From: JAHDVS01 sp964370985
GTDB taxonomy: Bacteria > Actinomycetota > Thermoleophilia > Gaiellales > Gaiellaceae
Assembly: GCA_964370985.1 (NCBI GenBank)
Contig: CAYJLE010000010.1
Coordinates: forward strand, 19,520-83,519
Direction of reading: 5' to 3'
DNA length: 64,000 nucleotides
This document shows, in pieces, positions 8,731 to 17,420 of this stretch. Position 1 is the first letter of the stretch. Every line of letters begins with the position of its first letter. The position numbers were made by a program, and so were the translations under genes. The notes under the pieces are model-generated. The model did no database searches, had not been told where the DNA came from, and was given only the letters and a program-made list of their open reading frames with translations.

Positions 8731-9618
8731 ATGGGCGAGCAAGCACGCGGCTACCTGCGAATCGGCGAGCTCTCGCGCCGCAGCGGCGTCAGCCCGGAGC
8801 TCCTGCGCGCGTGGGAGCGACGCTACGGACTCCTCGAGCCGGAGCGCACCAGCGGCGGATTCCGTCTCTACACCGCCCGCGACGAGGCCCGCGTCGCCGC
8901 CATACAGGCGAATCTCGCCCGCGGCCTCTCCGCGGCCGAGGCCGCACGGGCAGCACTCGCCACGCCCGCCACGGCCGGACCCCTGCCGGAGCCTGACGCA
9001 GCGGGGCTGGCCGGCAACGCGACGCGACTCGGCGAGCTGCTCCCGGCCTACGACGAGACGGCCACCCAGGCCGTGCTCGATCGTCTCTTCTCGACGTTCT
9101 CGCTGAGCGCGGTCCTGCGGGACGTGATCATCCCCTACCTGCACGAGCTCGGCGAGCAGTACGCGCGCAACGAGGTCTCGGTCGCGCAAGAGCACTTCGC
9201 AAGCAATATCGTCCGCGGGCGCCTGCTCGCGCTCGCACGCGGCTGGGGTCAGGGCGCCGGCCCGACCGCCCTGCTCGCGTGCGCGCCCGGGGAACAGCAC
9301 GACCTCGGGCTCCTCGTCTTCGGACTCGCGCTGCGTGCGAACGGCTGGCGCGTCGCCTACCTCGGTGCCGACACGCCGGTGGCGACGCTCGCGGAGGCGG
9401 CGCGCACGCTGCGCCCGGACGCGGTGATCGTCTGCGCGCAGATCTCCGGGCACGTCGAGGCGGCCGCCAGCGAGATCGCGGCGCTCGCCCGGGAGGCGCC
9501 GCTCGCCCTCGCCGGGGCCGGCGTCAGCCCCGAGCTCGCCCTGCGGATCGGCGCTCCCCTCCTCACCGACGACCCGGTCACGGCCGCCGAGCGGCTCGTC
9601 CCGGAGCGCGACGCGTAG
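8731..9618 (+). CDS. MerR-family regulator with cobalamin-binding domains (CarH/LitR-like)
   Basis: Residues 9-75 form a MerR winged helix (LRIGELSRRSGVSPELLRAWERR). Residues about 95-165 resemble the helical B12-cap, and 175-290 the Rossmann B12-binding domain with GEQHDLGLLVFG, an ExHxxG form of the DxHxxG lower-ligand motif (His190). The upper-face motif of light sensors, W-x9-EH, appears as Y-x9-EH (Tyr144, Glu154, His155). In CarH/LitR, AdoCbl in the dark drives tetramerisation and repression until light cleaves it. Here the architecture is seen and the photoreceptor role is inferred. It ends convergently inside the rluB 3' end (41 bp overlap). No carotenoid genes are next to it. Confidence 0.85.
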   Translation: MGEQARGYLRIGELSRRSGVSPELLRAWERRYGLLEPERTSGGFRLYTARDEARVAAIQANLARGLSAAEAARAALATPATAGPLPEPDAAGLAGNATRLGELLPAYDETATQAVLDRLFSTFSLSAVLRDVIIPYLHELGEQYARNEVSVAQEHFASNIVRGRLLALARGWGQGAGPTALLACAPGEQHDLGLLVFGLALRANGWRVAYLGADTPVATLAEAARTLRPDAVIVCAQISGHVEAAASEIAALAREAPLALAGAGVSPELALRIGAPLLTDDPVTAAERLVPERDA

Positions 9619-10321
9619 CCACCCGCCGGAGTGCTTCCACCTCCTCGGCCGTCAGCTCCCGCCACTCGCCGGGGGCGAGCCCCCCGAGGTCGATTCCTGC
9701 GTAGCTTCGCCGGTGCAGGCGCCGCACCGGGTGACCGACCGCGGCACACATCCGCCTCACCTGATGCTTTCTGCCCTCGTGCAGCGAGAGCTCGAGCAGG
9801 GCCCCGGCGCGACTGGAGCGAACGAGACGGGCCCCGGCGGGCGCGGTAAGCCCGTCGTCGAGCTCGACCCCCTCTCGCAGCCCGCGAAGATCGTCCGGGT
9901 CGGGAACGCCCTCCACCTCCGCCTCGTAGAGCTTCTCGACGCCGTAGCGTGGGTGCGCGAGCCGGTGGGCGAGCTGCCCGTCGTTCGTGAGCAGGAGCGC
10001 CCCGGTCGTGTCCACATCGAGCCGGCCAACCGGCACGACCCGGGCCTCGTGACCGACCAGCCCGACCACGGTCGGGCGCCCGTGCGTATCCCGCGCGGTC
10101 GTGACGACGCCCGCGGGCTTGTGGAGGAGCACGTAGGCGAGCGGCTCGAGGCTGACGGGCCTGCCGTCCACCGCGACCCGATCGCGCGCAGCCACGAACG
10201 TTGCGAGGCCGGCAGCCTGCCCGTTCACGGTGACCCGGCCGGTGCGGATCAGCTCGTCGGCGCCGCGACGCGACGAGACACCGGCCCGGGCGAGGTAGGC
10301 GTTCAGGCGCACGGCCGCCAT
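9578..10321 (-). CDS. rluB: RluB/RsuA-family rRNA pseudouridine synthase
   Basis: It isomerises a uridine in ribosomal RNA. An N-terminal S4 RNA-binding domain (RLNAYLARAGVSSRRGADELI) precedes the catalytic domain with GRLDVDTTGALLLTNDG, where the second Asp of the motif is the nucleophile, and the late EGRKHQVRRMCAAVGHPV. At 247 residues it is a normal size. It sits just after scpB, the standard Gram-positive order scpA-scpB-rluB, with a 32-bp gap. Its tail overlaps the convergent MerR gene. Confidence 0.92.
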   Translation of the reverse strand: MAAVRLNAYLARAGVSSRRGADELIRTGRVTVNGQAAGLATFVAARDRVAVDGRPVSLEPLAYVLLHKPAGVVTTARDTHGRPTVVGLVGHEARVVPVGRLDVDTTGALLLTNDGQLAHRLAHPRYGVEKLYEAEVEGVPDPDDLRGLREGVELDDGLTAPAGARLVRSSRAGALLELSLHEGRKHQVRRMCAAVGHPVRRLHRRSYAGIDLGGLAPGEWRELTAEEVEALRRVATRRAPGRAARRP

Positions 10322-10353
10322 TATCGAACGCCCGGCGCCCCCGGCCGCGCCGC

Positions 10354-10953
10354 CTAGGTGCCGCGACGCGCTGCGACGGCTTCGAGGCGCTCGCGGAGGT
10401 CCTCGCCGTCGCCGCCGAGGTCGTCGAGCGACGGTAACTCCTCGGGGCCGACGAGGCCGAACACCTGCTCGAACAGCGGCGTCGTCCGGTAGCGGATAGC
10501 GCCTCCCTCTCCGTCGCGACCGGACTCCTGGATCAGGCCGCGCTCGGCGAGTCCCGCGACGGCCGAGTCGGCGGCAACGCCGCGGATCCGTGCGATCTCC
10601 GGCCGGCTGACGGGGCCGAGGTACGCGACGATCGCGAGCGTCTCGAGCGCCGCCTGCGAGAGGCCGCGCTGGACCGGGCGGTCGACGAGGCGGGCGCAGG
10701 CTTCCGCCGCCTCCCGGGCGGCCCGGAACGCGTAGCCGCCGGCCACGCGCTCGAGCACGATGCCGCTCCGCCCCTCCCGGTAGCGCCCGGCGAGCAGGCC
10801 CAGTGCCGTCTCGACACGCTCCGGGTCAGCGTCGGCCGCCTGCGCCAGCTCCTCGACGGCGAGCGGGCGCGGCGCGATCACGAGCAGCGCCTCGAGCGTC
10901 CGCGCGAGCCTGTCGACGGGGTTGTCGACCAGATAGAGCTGGCGCTGCATCAA
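10354..10953 (-). CDS. scpB: segregation and condensation protein B
   Basis: ScpB binds the kleisin ScpA and Smc to form bacterial condensin. The 199-residue protein has two predicted winged helices; recognisable ScpB text includes GYAFRAAREAAEACARLVDR, SQAALETLAIVAYLGPVSRPEI and a late YRTTPLFEQVFGL. The start at 10953 overlaps the scpA stop by 4 bp, indicating coupling to give balanced kleisin and ScpB. Confidence 0.95.
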   Translation of the reverse strand: MMQRQLYLVDNPVDRLARTLEALLVIAPRPLAVEELAQAADADPERVETALGLLAGRYREGRSGIVLERVAGGYAFRAAREAAEACARLVDRPVQRGLSQAALETLAIVAYLGPVSRPEIARIRGVAADSAVAGLAERGLIQESGRDGEGGAIRYRTTPLFEQVFGLVGPEELPSLDDLGGDGEDLRERLEAVAARRGT

Positions 10954-11693
10954 GCGGCCTTCCAGACCGAGATCGGCTCGAACGGCGCGGGCTGGCCGAG
11001 CCTGACCTCGCCCGCCTTGCGCAGCTCGAGAAGCGCGAGGAACGCCACCGCCTGCTCGATTCGCGACAACCCGTCGACCTCCTCGTCGAAGACGAAGCGC
11101 CGACGGCGGCGCAGCGCCCCGCGGAAGCGCTCGAGGAACTGCGTCACGGGCGGGTAGCGCAGCGGCATGTGGGACAGCGACAGCGCCGGCGGCTCGGCGG
11201 CCAGCCCGCGGATCGCAGCGGCAAGCCGGGCGGGATCCTGCGGCGCGAGACGTCGCACGGGCGGCGGCGCCGTCGGCGCCGGCCCGAGCCGGAAGAAGCG
11301 GTCGGCCTCCGCCGCGAGACGTTCCTCGAGCCAGAGGGCGCCGGCCTTCACCCGCCGGTACTCGGCGAGCCGCTCGGCGAGCTCGAGCGCGGCCTCGTCC
11401 GGGTCGAGCTCCTCGACGTCGAGCTCGCCCTCCTCGTTGAACAGCTCGCGCGCCTTCAGCTCGAGCAGCGCGGCCACGAGCACGAGGAACTCGCCGCAGA
11501 CCTCGAGCTGGGCCGGCGTGAAGGCGCCCTCGCGCCGCTCGAGCCGCTCGACGAACGCGATCACGATCTCGACGACGTCGACCTCGGGGAGCCCGAGCTC
11601 CTCCTTCAGGATCAGGGTGAGCAGGAGGTCGAACGGCCCCTCGAACGCGTCGAGGTCGAGGTCGAGGTCACGGACGGCGAGCGCTTGCCCCAC
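10950..11693 (-). CDS. scpA: segregation and condensation protein A (kleisin)
   Basis: ScpA bridges Smc heads in the condensin complex. The 247-residue protein has the conserved N-terminal FEGPFDLLLTLILKEELGL (Smc-neck contact), a central region rich in Glu, and a C-terminal winged helix (FLALLELRKAGEVRLGQ). scpB follows with a 4-bp overlap and lgt lies 12 bp upstream. Confidence 0.95.
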   Translation of the reverse strand: MGQALAVRDLDLDLDAFEGPFDLLLTLILKEELGLPEVDVVEIVIAFVERLERREGAFTPAQLEVCGEFLVLVAALLELKARELFNEEGELDVEELDPDEAALELAERLAEYRRVKAGALWLEERLAAEADRFFRLGPAPTAPPPVRRLAPQDPARLAAAIRGLAAEPPALSLSHMPLRYPPVTQFLERFRGALRRRRRFVFDEEVDGLSRIEQAVAFLALLELRKAGEVRLGQPAPFEPISVWKAA

Positions 11694-11705
11694 GGGGCCG
11701 CGATG

Positions 11706-12530
11706 CTACCCGGCGGCTCGGACGCCCACCCCCGCGGCGGGCCGGCTGCGCCGCTGCGCCCACAGGAAGCCGGCCAGCCCGGCGAGGAAGACGCCGACGG
11801 CGATCCAGAAGTTGAGGCGCATCCCGAGGAACTCCTTCGACGGATCGATCCGGAGCTGCTCCTCCCAGGAGGCGCGCCCGAGCGCGTACCACATCACGTA
11901 GAGGAAGAAGATCTGCCCGGCCCTGAGCCGCCGCCCGAGCGCGAGCAGAACGGCGACGCCGACCCCGTTCCAGAGCAGCTCGTACAGGAAGGTGGGATGG
12001 AACGTGGCCGCGTCCGCGTACCGCTCGGGCCGGTGCTCGGGGTCGATCTCGACGCCCCACGGGAGGTCGGTGGGGGTGCCGAACAGCTCCTGGTTGAAGT
12101 AGTTGCCGAGCCGCCCGATCGCCTGGGCGGCCAGGATCCCGGGCGCGACAGCGTCGGCGAGCAGAGGGATGCTCGCGCCGGCCCGGCGGGCGACGATCGC
12201 GCCGGCCGCGACGCCGAAGGCGACGCCGCCCCAGACCCCCAGCCCGCCCTTCCAGACGGCGAAGACGCCCCACCACTCGTCCGGGACCTCTTCCCAGCTC
12301 GTGGCGACGTGATAGAGACGCGCGCCGACGATCCCCGCCCCGACGCCCCACATCGCGCAGCGCATGATCAGATCCCAGTCTCCGCCCCACGCGACCCAGC
12401 GGCGACCGAAGATCCACACGGCGGCGAGGATGCCCGCGAGCAGCGCGAGCCCGTAGAAGCGGATCGTGAGCGGCCCGAGCTCCGCGACGTTGTCGGACGG
12501 ACTGGGGATCGAGGCTAGGAGCGAGGTCAA
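11706..12530 (-). CDS. lgt: prolipoprotein diacylglyceryl transferase
   Basis: Lgt transfers diacylglycerol from phosphatidylglycerol to the lipobox Cys of prolipoproteins. The 274-residue multi-spanning protein contains the signature IGRLGNYFNQELFG, an upstream GARLYHV and the FHPTFLYELLWNG motif. Several lipoproteins in this window (1-180, 18892-19737, 38551-39459) are plausible substrates. ATG at 12530 starts just before the hydrophobic first segment. Confidence 0.95.
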   Translation of the reverse strand: MTSLLASIPSPSDNVAELGPLTIRFYGLALLAGILAAVWIFGRRWVAWGGDWDLIMRCAMWGVGAGIVGARLYHVATSWEEVPDEWWGVFAVWKGGLGVWGGVAFGVAAGAIVARRAGASIPLLADAVAPGILAAQAIGRLGNYFNQELFGTPTDLPWGVEIDPEHRPERYADAATFHPTFLYELLWNGVGVAVLLALGRRLRAGQIFFLYVMWYALGRASWEEQLRIDPSKEFLGMRLNFWIAVGVFLAGLAGFLWAQRRSRPAAGVGVRAAG

Positions 12531-12578
12531 GGGGCATCCATTGTGGCAGCCTCGCCCGAGGCACGGCCGGCCCGGGCG

Positions 12579-12782
12579 TTAGATCAGAATGTCGGCGGCC
12601 GTCTGGGGCGGGCAGCCCTGGCGCACGAGGGCGACCGCGACGTGCAGGTCGATGTCCGTCCGCTCCGCGATCCGCCGGGCGGGCTCGGGCTCGTAGCCGG
12701 CACGCAAGAGCTCACGAAGGCGCCAGTCGACGACCCGGGCGAGCTCGGTGGCGATCGGAATCTCGGATTCGGTGGCGCTCAT
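12579..12782 (-). CDS. small helical protein, paralogue of the next gene
   Basis: Unrecognised 67-residue acidic protein. The core reads LRELLRAGYEPEPARRIA, then DIDLHVAVALVRQGCPPQ and TAADILI. The protein at 12891-13100 has the same pattern: RVGFDPATALELA, DVDLHRAVRLLGAGCP, ATAVRILL. Shared features are a G-aromatic-acidic-Pro turn, a D-[IV]-DLH-x-AV helix, one GCP and a C-terminal IL. It looks like a two- or three-helix bundle without membrane segment. It lies between lgt and the paralogue, same strand; function unknown. Confidence 0.7.
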   Translation of the reverse strand: MSATESEIPIATELARVVDWRLRELLRAGYEPEPARRIAERTDIDLHVAVALVRQGCPPQTAADILI

Positions 12783-12890
12783 CGGTCCTCCCCGTCGGTG
12801 CTTCCCCGATGGTCGGAGCCCTGGGCGGTGCGTCGTGCCCCGCCTCGTCAGCTTACCCTCGAGGCCATGGTGGCCGCGAAGGTGGGGAGC

Positions 12891-13100
12891 CTAGAGGAGG
12901 ATCCGGACGGCGGTGGCGGCCGGGCAGCCCGCCCCGAGGAGCCGAACCGCCCGGTGGAGGTCGACATCGCGGCGTAGCGCGAGTTCGAGGGCCGTGGCGG
13001 GGTCGAACCCGACGCGCTCGAGCCGGTCGACCCGCCAGGCGAGCACCCGCTCCTCCTCGGACAGAACGGCGGCCTGGGGCTCGAGCTCGATCGTCGTCAT
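12891..13100 (-). CDS. small helical protein, paralogue of the preceding gene
   Basis: Unrecognised 69-residue protein with ATG at 13100. It aligns over most of its length with the 67-residue product 108 bp downstream, including the single Cys in GCP and the DLH motif. The sequence just upstream of the ATG (13101-13111) is AT-rich (TATACCTGTAT) in a very GC-rich setting, which could be a -10 element close to the start. This is a guess from composition only. No known domain was recognised. Confidence 0.7.
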   Translation of the reverse strand: MTTIELEPQAAVLSEEERVLAWRVDRLERVGFDPATALELALRRDVDLHRAVRLLGAGCPAATAVRILL

Positions 13101-13190
13101 ATACAGGTATACGGCGCGGCGACGGTGCCGGACGATCCCCGTGCGCGGGCTGCCGCGATCCCCGGAACGAGTGACGCTCGGCCGGCCGGG

Positions 13191-13697
13191 CTACGCCGGC
13201 CCCGGGACGACGTCGAGCTCGACACCGACGCGTGCGCGGGCGCCGCTCGCGGCATCGACCCAGCTCCGGGCGAACGCCTTGCAGCGCCCGCCCGCGAAGG
13301 AGACGCTGACGCGGTCCCCGCTGCCGTCACCGGCGGAGGCAGGGTCATCGACGAGCACGGCCCTGCCGCGCGTGCCGATCGGGCATCCGGCCGTGCCGCT
13401 GCTGGCAGTGACCCGGATGCGCAGCTCGAGCCGCGTTCGCGGCTCCCGGTGGTCGAGCTTCCAGTGCGTGATCGCGGCCGCGAAGCGTTTGCCCCCGCGC
13501 GCCGTGCCGCGAACCGTCGCCTCGAACTTCCCGTCGAGCGTCAGCTCGCCGCCGCCGCGAAGCGTGGCCCCGGCGGCGCTCGCCGTGACCGCGTAGCTGG
13601 CGCCGGCAACCTGGATGGGGATCACGTCCGCGTGCGCGACTCCGGCCGCGAGAGCGGTTCCGGCAGCCACGGCGACCGGTACGAGAATGCGCCGCAT
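13191..13697 (-). CDS. secreted protein of unknown function
   Basis: The 168-residue product starts with a clear signal peptide, RRILVPVAVAAGTALAAG ending AHA-DV, so ATG 13697 is chosen although the open frame extends to 13868. The mature part alternates Gly/Ala/Thr-rich strands (ATLRGGGELTLDGKFEATVR) and has two Cys (GTAGCPIG, GGRCKAF) that could pair. It resembles the many small beta-rich exported proteins of actinobacteria. No family recognised. Confidence 0.65.
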   Translation of the reverse strand: MRRILVPVAVAAGTALAAGVAHADVIPIQVAGASYAVTASAAGATLRGGGELTLDGKFEATVRGTARGGKRFAAAITHWKLDHREPRTRLELRIRVTASSGTAGCPIGTRGRAVLVDDPASAGDGSGDRVSVSFAGGRCKAFARSWVDAASGARARVGVELDVVPGPA

Positions 13698-13896
13698 CGC
13701 CACATCGTATGCCGGGGAGAACAGGGCGCGATCGAATGCGGTGTAACTCACGCGGTGGCCGAGGCCGGGAGCCAAGGAGGAAGGTCGTGCCGGGGAGCAC
13801 GATTTAGACCGACCTCGACCACCGCGCTCGCACAGCATGCCCCGCCGCGGCGGGCGCGACCTGACCAATTTCGCTCAGGTCCGGGTGGTGAGGCCG

Positions 13897-16800
13897 CTAC
13901 CTGACCGCGGCCTCGCCGAGCAGCGCCGTGACCTCGGCGAAGAAGTCCGAGTCCGGGTTGACCCGGAACTCCGGCCCGAACGCGAGCACCCTCGGTCCGG
14001 CGGTCATGTCGAGATCGAGGACGACCGGGAAGTCGCCGGGGAAGCCGCGGACGACCGCCGCGAGCTCCCGGATGACGCCCGCGTGGGCACGGCGGGCGTC
14101 GACGCGCAGGCGCACCTCACGGCGCTCGGGCACGGCCTCGAACGGCGACAGCTCGAGCGCGACGAGCTTCGTCTCGCCGTCCTTGTGATCGATACGGCCC
14201 TTGACGAGCAGCACCCGGTCGGCCTCGAGCAGGTCGCGGGCGGCGGCGAACGCGGAGTTGAAGACGACCGCCTCGACCGAGCCGGACAGGTCGTCGAGAC
14301 GCACGAACGCCATCGGGTCGCCGCGGCGGGTCGTGGTCGAGCGCAGCGCCCCGACGATGCCCCCGACGGTGACGACGTCCCCGTCGCGCCGGCCGGCGAG
14401 CTCGGCGATCGGCAGGTCGGCCTTGCGGCGAAGCTGGTCTCTGATCGCGTGCAGCGGGTGCTCGGACACGTAGAGGCCGAGTGTCTCCTTCTCGAGCGCG
14501 AGCAGCTCCGGCTTGTCGAGCTCCCCGGGGGGAATCGGCGGGTGGTGGCGAGGTCGCTCGGCCGGCGTCTCGCCGGGGCCGAGATCGAAGATCGACGCCT
14601 GCCCTGCGAGGCGGTCGGAGTGGTGTCGGCCGCCCCAGGAGAGCGCTTGCTCGAGCACCGCCAGCATGCCTTTCCGCGGCGCCCCGGTCGAGTCGAGCGC
14701 GCCGCACTTGACGAGGCTCTCGAGCGCCCGCTTGTTCACGACCTGCGGGTCGACGCGCTCGCAGAAGTCCCAGATCGAGGCGAACGGGCCGCCCTCCTCG
14801 CGGGCGGCGACGATCGCCCTCACCGCGGTCTCCCCCACGTTCTTGACGGCGTTCAGGCCGAACCGGATCCTGCTCTCGACCACCGCGAAGTCGAACGCGG
14901 ATACGTTGATGTCGGGCGGTAGCACCTCGATGCCCATCTCCTCGCACGCGGCGACGTAGAACGGCACCTTGTCCTTCGTGTTCATGACCGAGGAGATCAG
15001 CGCGGCCATGTATTGAGCCGGGTGGTTGGCCTTCAGGTACGCGGTGCGGTAGGCGATCAGCGCGTAGCAGGCGGCGTGGGACTTGTTGAAGGAGTAGTCC
15101 TGCGCCTGCTCCATGTCCTTCCAGAGCTGCTCGGCGACTTTGCGCTCGACCTCCTTGGCGGCGCAACCGTCGATGAACTTGCCGCGGAGCGACGCCATCA
15201 GCTTGTGGTTCTTCTTGCCGATCGCCTTGCGCAGGTCGTCGGCCTCGGCGGGGCTGAAGCCGGCGAGGCGCTTGGCGATCTCCATGTACTGCTCCTGGTA
15301 GATGCAGATCCCCCAGGTGGGTTGGGTGATCGATTTCAGCCGGTCGTCGGCGTAGGTCACCTGCTCCTGCCCTGCCTTGCGCTTCGCGTAGACGGGGATG
15401 TAGCCCATCGGGCCCGGCCGGTAGAGGGCGACGAGCGCGATCAGGTCCTCGAACTCGGTCGGCTTGACCTGGCGCAGCGCCTCGCGCATCCCCGTCGACT
15501 CGAACTGGAAGACGCCGGTCGAGTCGCCCCGGCGCAGCATCTCGTAGGTCTTCGCATCATCGAGCGGGACGTGCGCGATATCGACGTCGCCGATCAAGTC
15601 GACCGCGGCGTCGATCACGTCGAGGTTGCGCAGCCCGAGGAAGTCCATCTTGAGCAGGCCGAGCGCCTCGACGTCCTGCATCGCGAACTGCGTCACGACT
15701 TCGGAGTCGCGCCCCTTCTGCTGGAGCGGGACGATCTCGACGAGCGGGCGGTCGGAGATGACGACGCCGGCGGCGTGGATCGAGTCCTGGCGGACGAGGC
15801 CCTCGAGCGGGCGGGCGAGATCGACGATCTGGCGCACGACCTCGTCCGAGTCGTAGGCCTGGCGCAGCTCCGCGCCAGGCTTCAGGGACTCCTCGAGGTA
15901 CACCTTCGGCCCCTCCGGGATCAGCTTCGCGACCTTGTCGACGACTCCGTAGGGGACGTCGAGGACGCGGCCGGCGTCGCGGACGGCGGCGCGGGCCATC
16001 ATCGTCCCGAACGTGATGATCTGCGCGACCCGGTCGCGACCGTACTTGTCGGCCACGTAGTTGATCACGCGATCGCGGCCGTGGACGGAGAAGTCGATGT
16101 CGATGTCGGGCATCGACTTGCGGCCGGGGTTGAGGAACCGCTCGAACAGGAGCTCGTAACGCATCGGGTCGATGTCGGTGATGCCGAGGCAGTAGGCGAC
16201 GAGCGACCCTGCTGCGGAGCCTCGCCCCGGGCCGACGCCCACGCCGTCTCGCCGCGCGTAGGCGACGAAGTCCGACACGATCAGGAAGTAGTCGGCGAAG
16301 CCCATCTCCCGGATCGTCTTCAGCTCGTACGCAAGGCGCTCGCGCAGCTCGGGCGTCTCGTGCCCGTAGCGCTCTGCGAGGCCGGCCTCGCAGAGCTCTG
16401 CGAGGTAGTCGAACGCGCCGCGCCCTTCCGGAGTCGGGAACCGCGGGAGCAGGATCCGGCCGAGCTCCATCGTCACGGTGCAGCGGTCGGCGATCTCGAG
16501 CGTGCGCGCCAACGCCCCGGGGAGGTGGCCGAACGTGGCCTGCATCTCCTCGGGGGTCTTGAAGTAGAACTGGTCGGTGTCGAACTTCCAGTGGCTCGGG
16601 TTCGCGAGCGTGTCGCCGGACTGGATGCAGAGGAGAGCCTCGTGCGCCTTCGCGTCCTCGTGGCGGAGATAGTGGATGTCTCCGGTCGCGACGAGCGGGA
16701 TGCCGGTGCGGGCGGCGAGGTCGACCAGGTGCGGGTTGATCGTCCGCTGCACGTCGAGGCCCGCATCCTGCAGCTCGACGTAGGTCTGGTCGCGACCGAA

Positions 16801-17283
16801 GATGTCTGCGAGCCGCTCGAGCTCGGCTTCGGCCTCCCGGGGCTGGCCCTGCTCGAGCGCCCTGCAGACGCGGCCGGAGAGGCAGCCGGAGAGGGCGACG
16901 AGGCCCTTCGCGTGGGCGGCAAGGAGATCCCAGTCGACCCGCGGCTTGTAGTAGTAGCCCTCGAGGTAGCCGGCGGAGGCGAGCCGGATCAGGTTCGCGT
17001 AGCCCTCGTTCGTCTCGGCCAGCAGGGTCAGGTGCGCGTAGCCCTTGCGCTGCTCCTTGCGGTCGTCGCAGACGTACAGCTCGCAGCCGACGATCGGCTT
17101 GACTCCGACCTTGCGCGCCTCGCGGTAGAGCTCGACGGCGCCGGCGAGCGAGCCGTGGTCGGTGAGCGCGACGGCGGGCATCTCGAGCTCGGCGGCGCGC
17201 GCGACGAGGTCGGGGATCCTGCACGCCCCGTCGAGAATCGAGTACTCGGAGTGAACGTGCAGGTGAACGAACGGGGACGCCAT
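13897..17283 (-). CDS. dnaE: DNA polymerase III alpha subunit
   Basis: Replicative polymerase of 1128 residues. ATG 17283 gives FVHLHVHSEYSILDGA, the start of the PHP domain; the open frame extends further upstream but without family similarity. The C-family palm holds GPGRGSAAGSLVAYCLG and the catalytic acidic motif MPDIDIDFSVHGRD, followed by DSIHAAGVVI and the helix-hairpin-helix and OB (VTVGGIVGALRS) regions. PHP metal ligands look present (HLHVH, LTDHGS), so proofreading activity is possible. Monocistronic, divergent from the permease gene across 137 bp. Confidence 0.97.
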   Translation of the reverse strand: MASPFVHLHVHSEYSILDGACRIPDLVARAAELEMPAVALTDHGSLAGAVELYREARKVGVKPIVGCELYVCDDRKEQRKGYAHLTLLAETNEGYANLIRLASAGYLEGYYYKPRVDWDLLAAHAKGLVALSGCLSGRVCRALEQGQPREAEAELERLADIFGRDQTYVELQDAGLDVQRTINPHLVDLAARTGIPLVATGDIHYLRHEDAKAHEALLCIQSGDTLANPSHWKFDTDQFYFKTPEEMQATFGHLPGALARTLEIADRCTVTMELGRILLPRFPTPEGRGAFDYLAELCEAGLAERYGHETPELRERLAYELKTIREMGFADYFLIVSDFVAYARRDGVGVGPGRGSAAGSLVAYCLGITDIDPMRYELLFERFLNPGRKSMPDIDIDFSVHGRDRVINYVADKYGRDRVAQIITFGTMMARAAVRDAGRVLDVPYGVVDKVAKLIPEGPKVYLEESLKPGAELRQAYDSDEVVRQIVDLARPLEGLVRQDSIHAAGVVISDRPLVEIVPLQQKGRDSEVVTQFAMQDVEALGLLKMDFLGLRNLDVIDAAVDLIGDVDIAHVPLDDAKTYEMLRRGDSTGVFQFESTGMREALRQVKPTEFEDLIALVALYRPGPMGYIPVYAKRKAGQEQVTYADDRLKSITQPTWGICIYQEQYMEIAKRLAGFSPAEADDLRKAIGKKNHKLMASLRGKFIDGCAAKEVERKVAEQLWKDMEQAQDYSFNKSHAACYALIAYRTAYLKANHPAQYMAALISSVMNTKDKVPFYVAACEEMGIEVLPPDINVSAFDFAVVESRIRFGLNAVKNVGETAVRAIVAAREEGGPFASIWDFCERVDPQVVNKRALESLVKCGALDSTGAPRKGMLAVLEQALSWGGRHHSDRLAGQASIFDLGPGETPAERPRHHPPIPPGELDKPELLALEKETLGLYVSEHPLHAIRDQLRRKADLPIAELAGRRDGDVVTVGGIVGALRSTTTRRGDPMAFVRLDDLSGSVEAVVFNSAFAAARDLLEADRVLLVKGRIDHKDGETKLVALELSPFEAVPERREVRLRVDARRAHAGVIRELAAVVRGFPGDFPVVLDLDMTAGPRVLAFGPEFRVNPDSDFFAEVTALLGEAAVR

Positions 17284-17420
17284 CGCAGAGGCGATTGTAG
17301 AGCCCGGCCCTGCCGGACACGTCGCCCGCGTTGTCGGCTTGGACAATGAACCGGCGTCGGCTTCAGCGGAGCGGCGAAGCTCGCGGCCTCCGGGACAGGG
17401 CTGTCTGACAGACTCCGGCG

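Noticed and set aside
15013..17349. A 778-codon open frame on the plus strand across dnaE
   Set aside because: It is the antisense shadow of dnaE, whose protein motifs are unmistakable.
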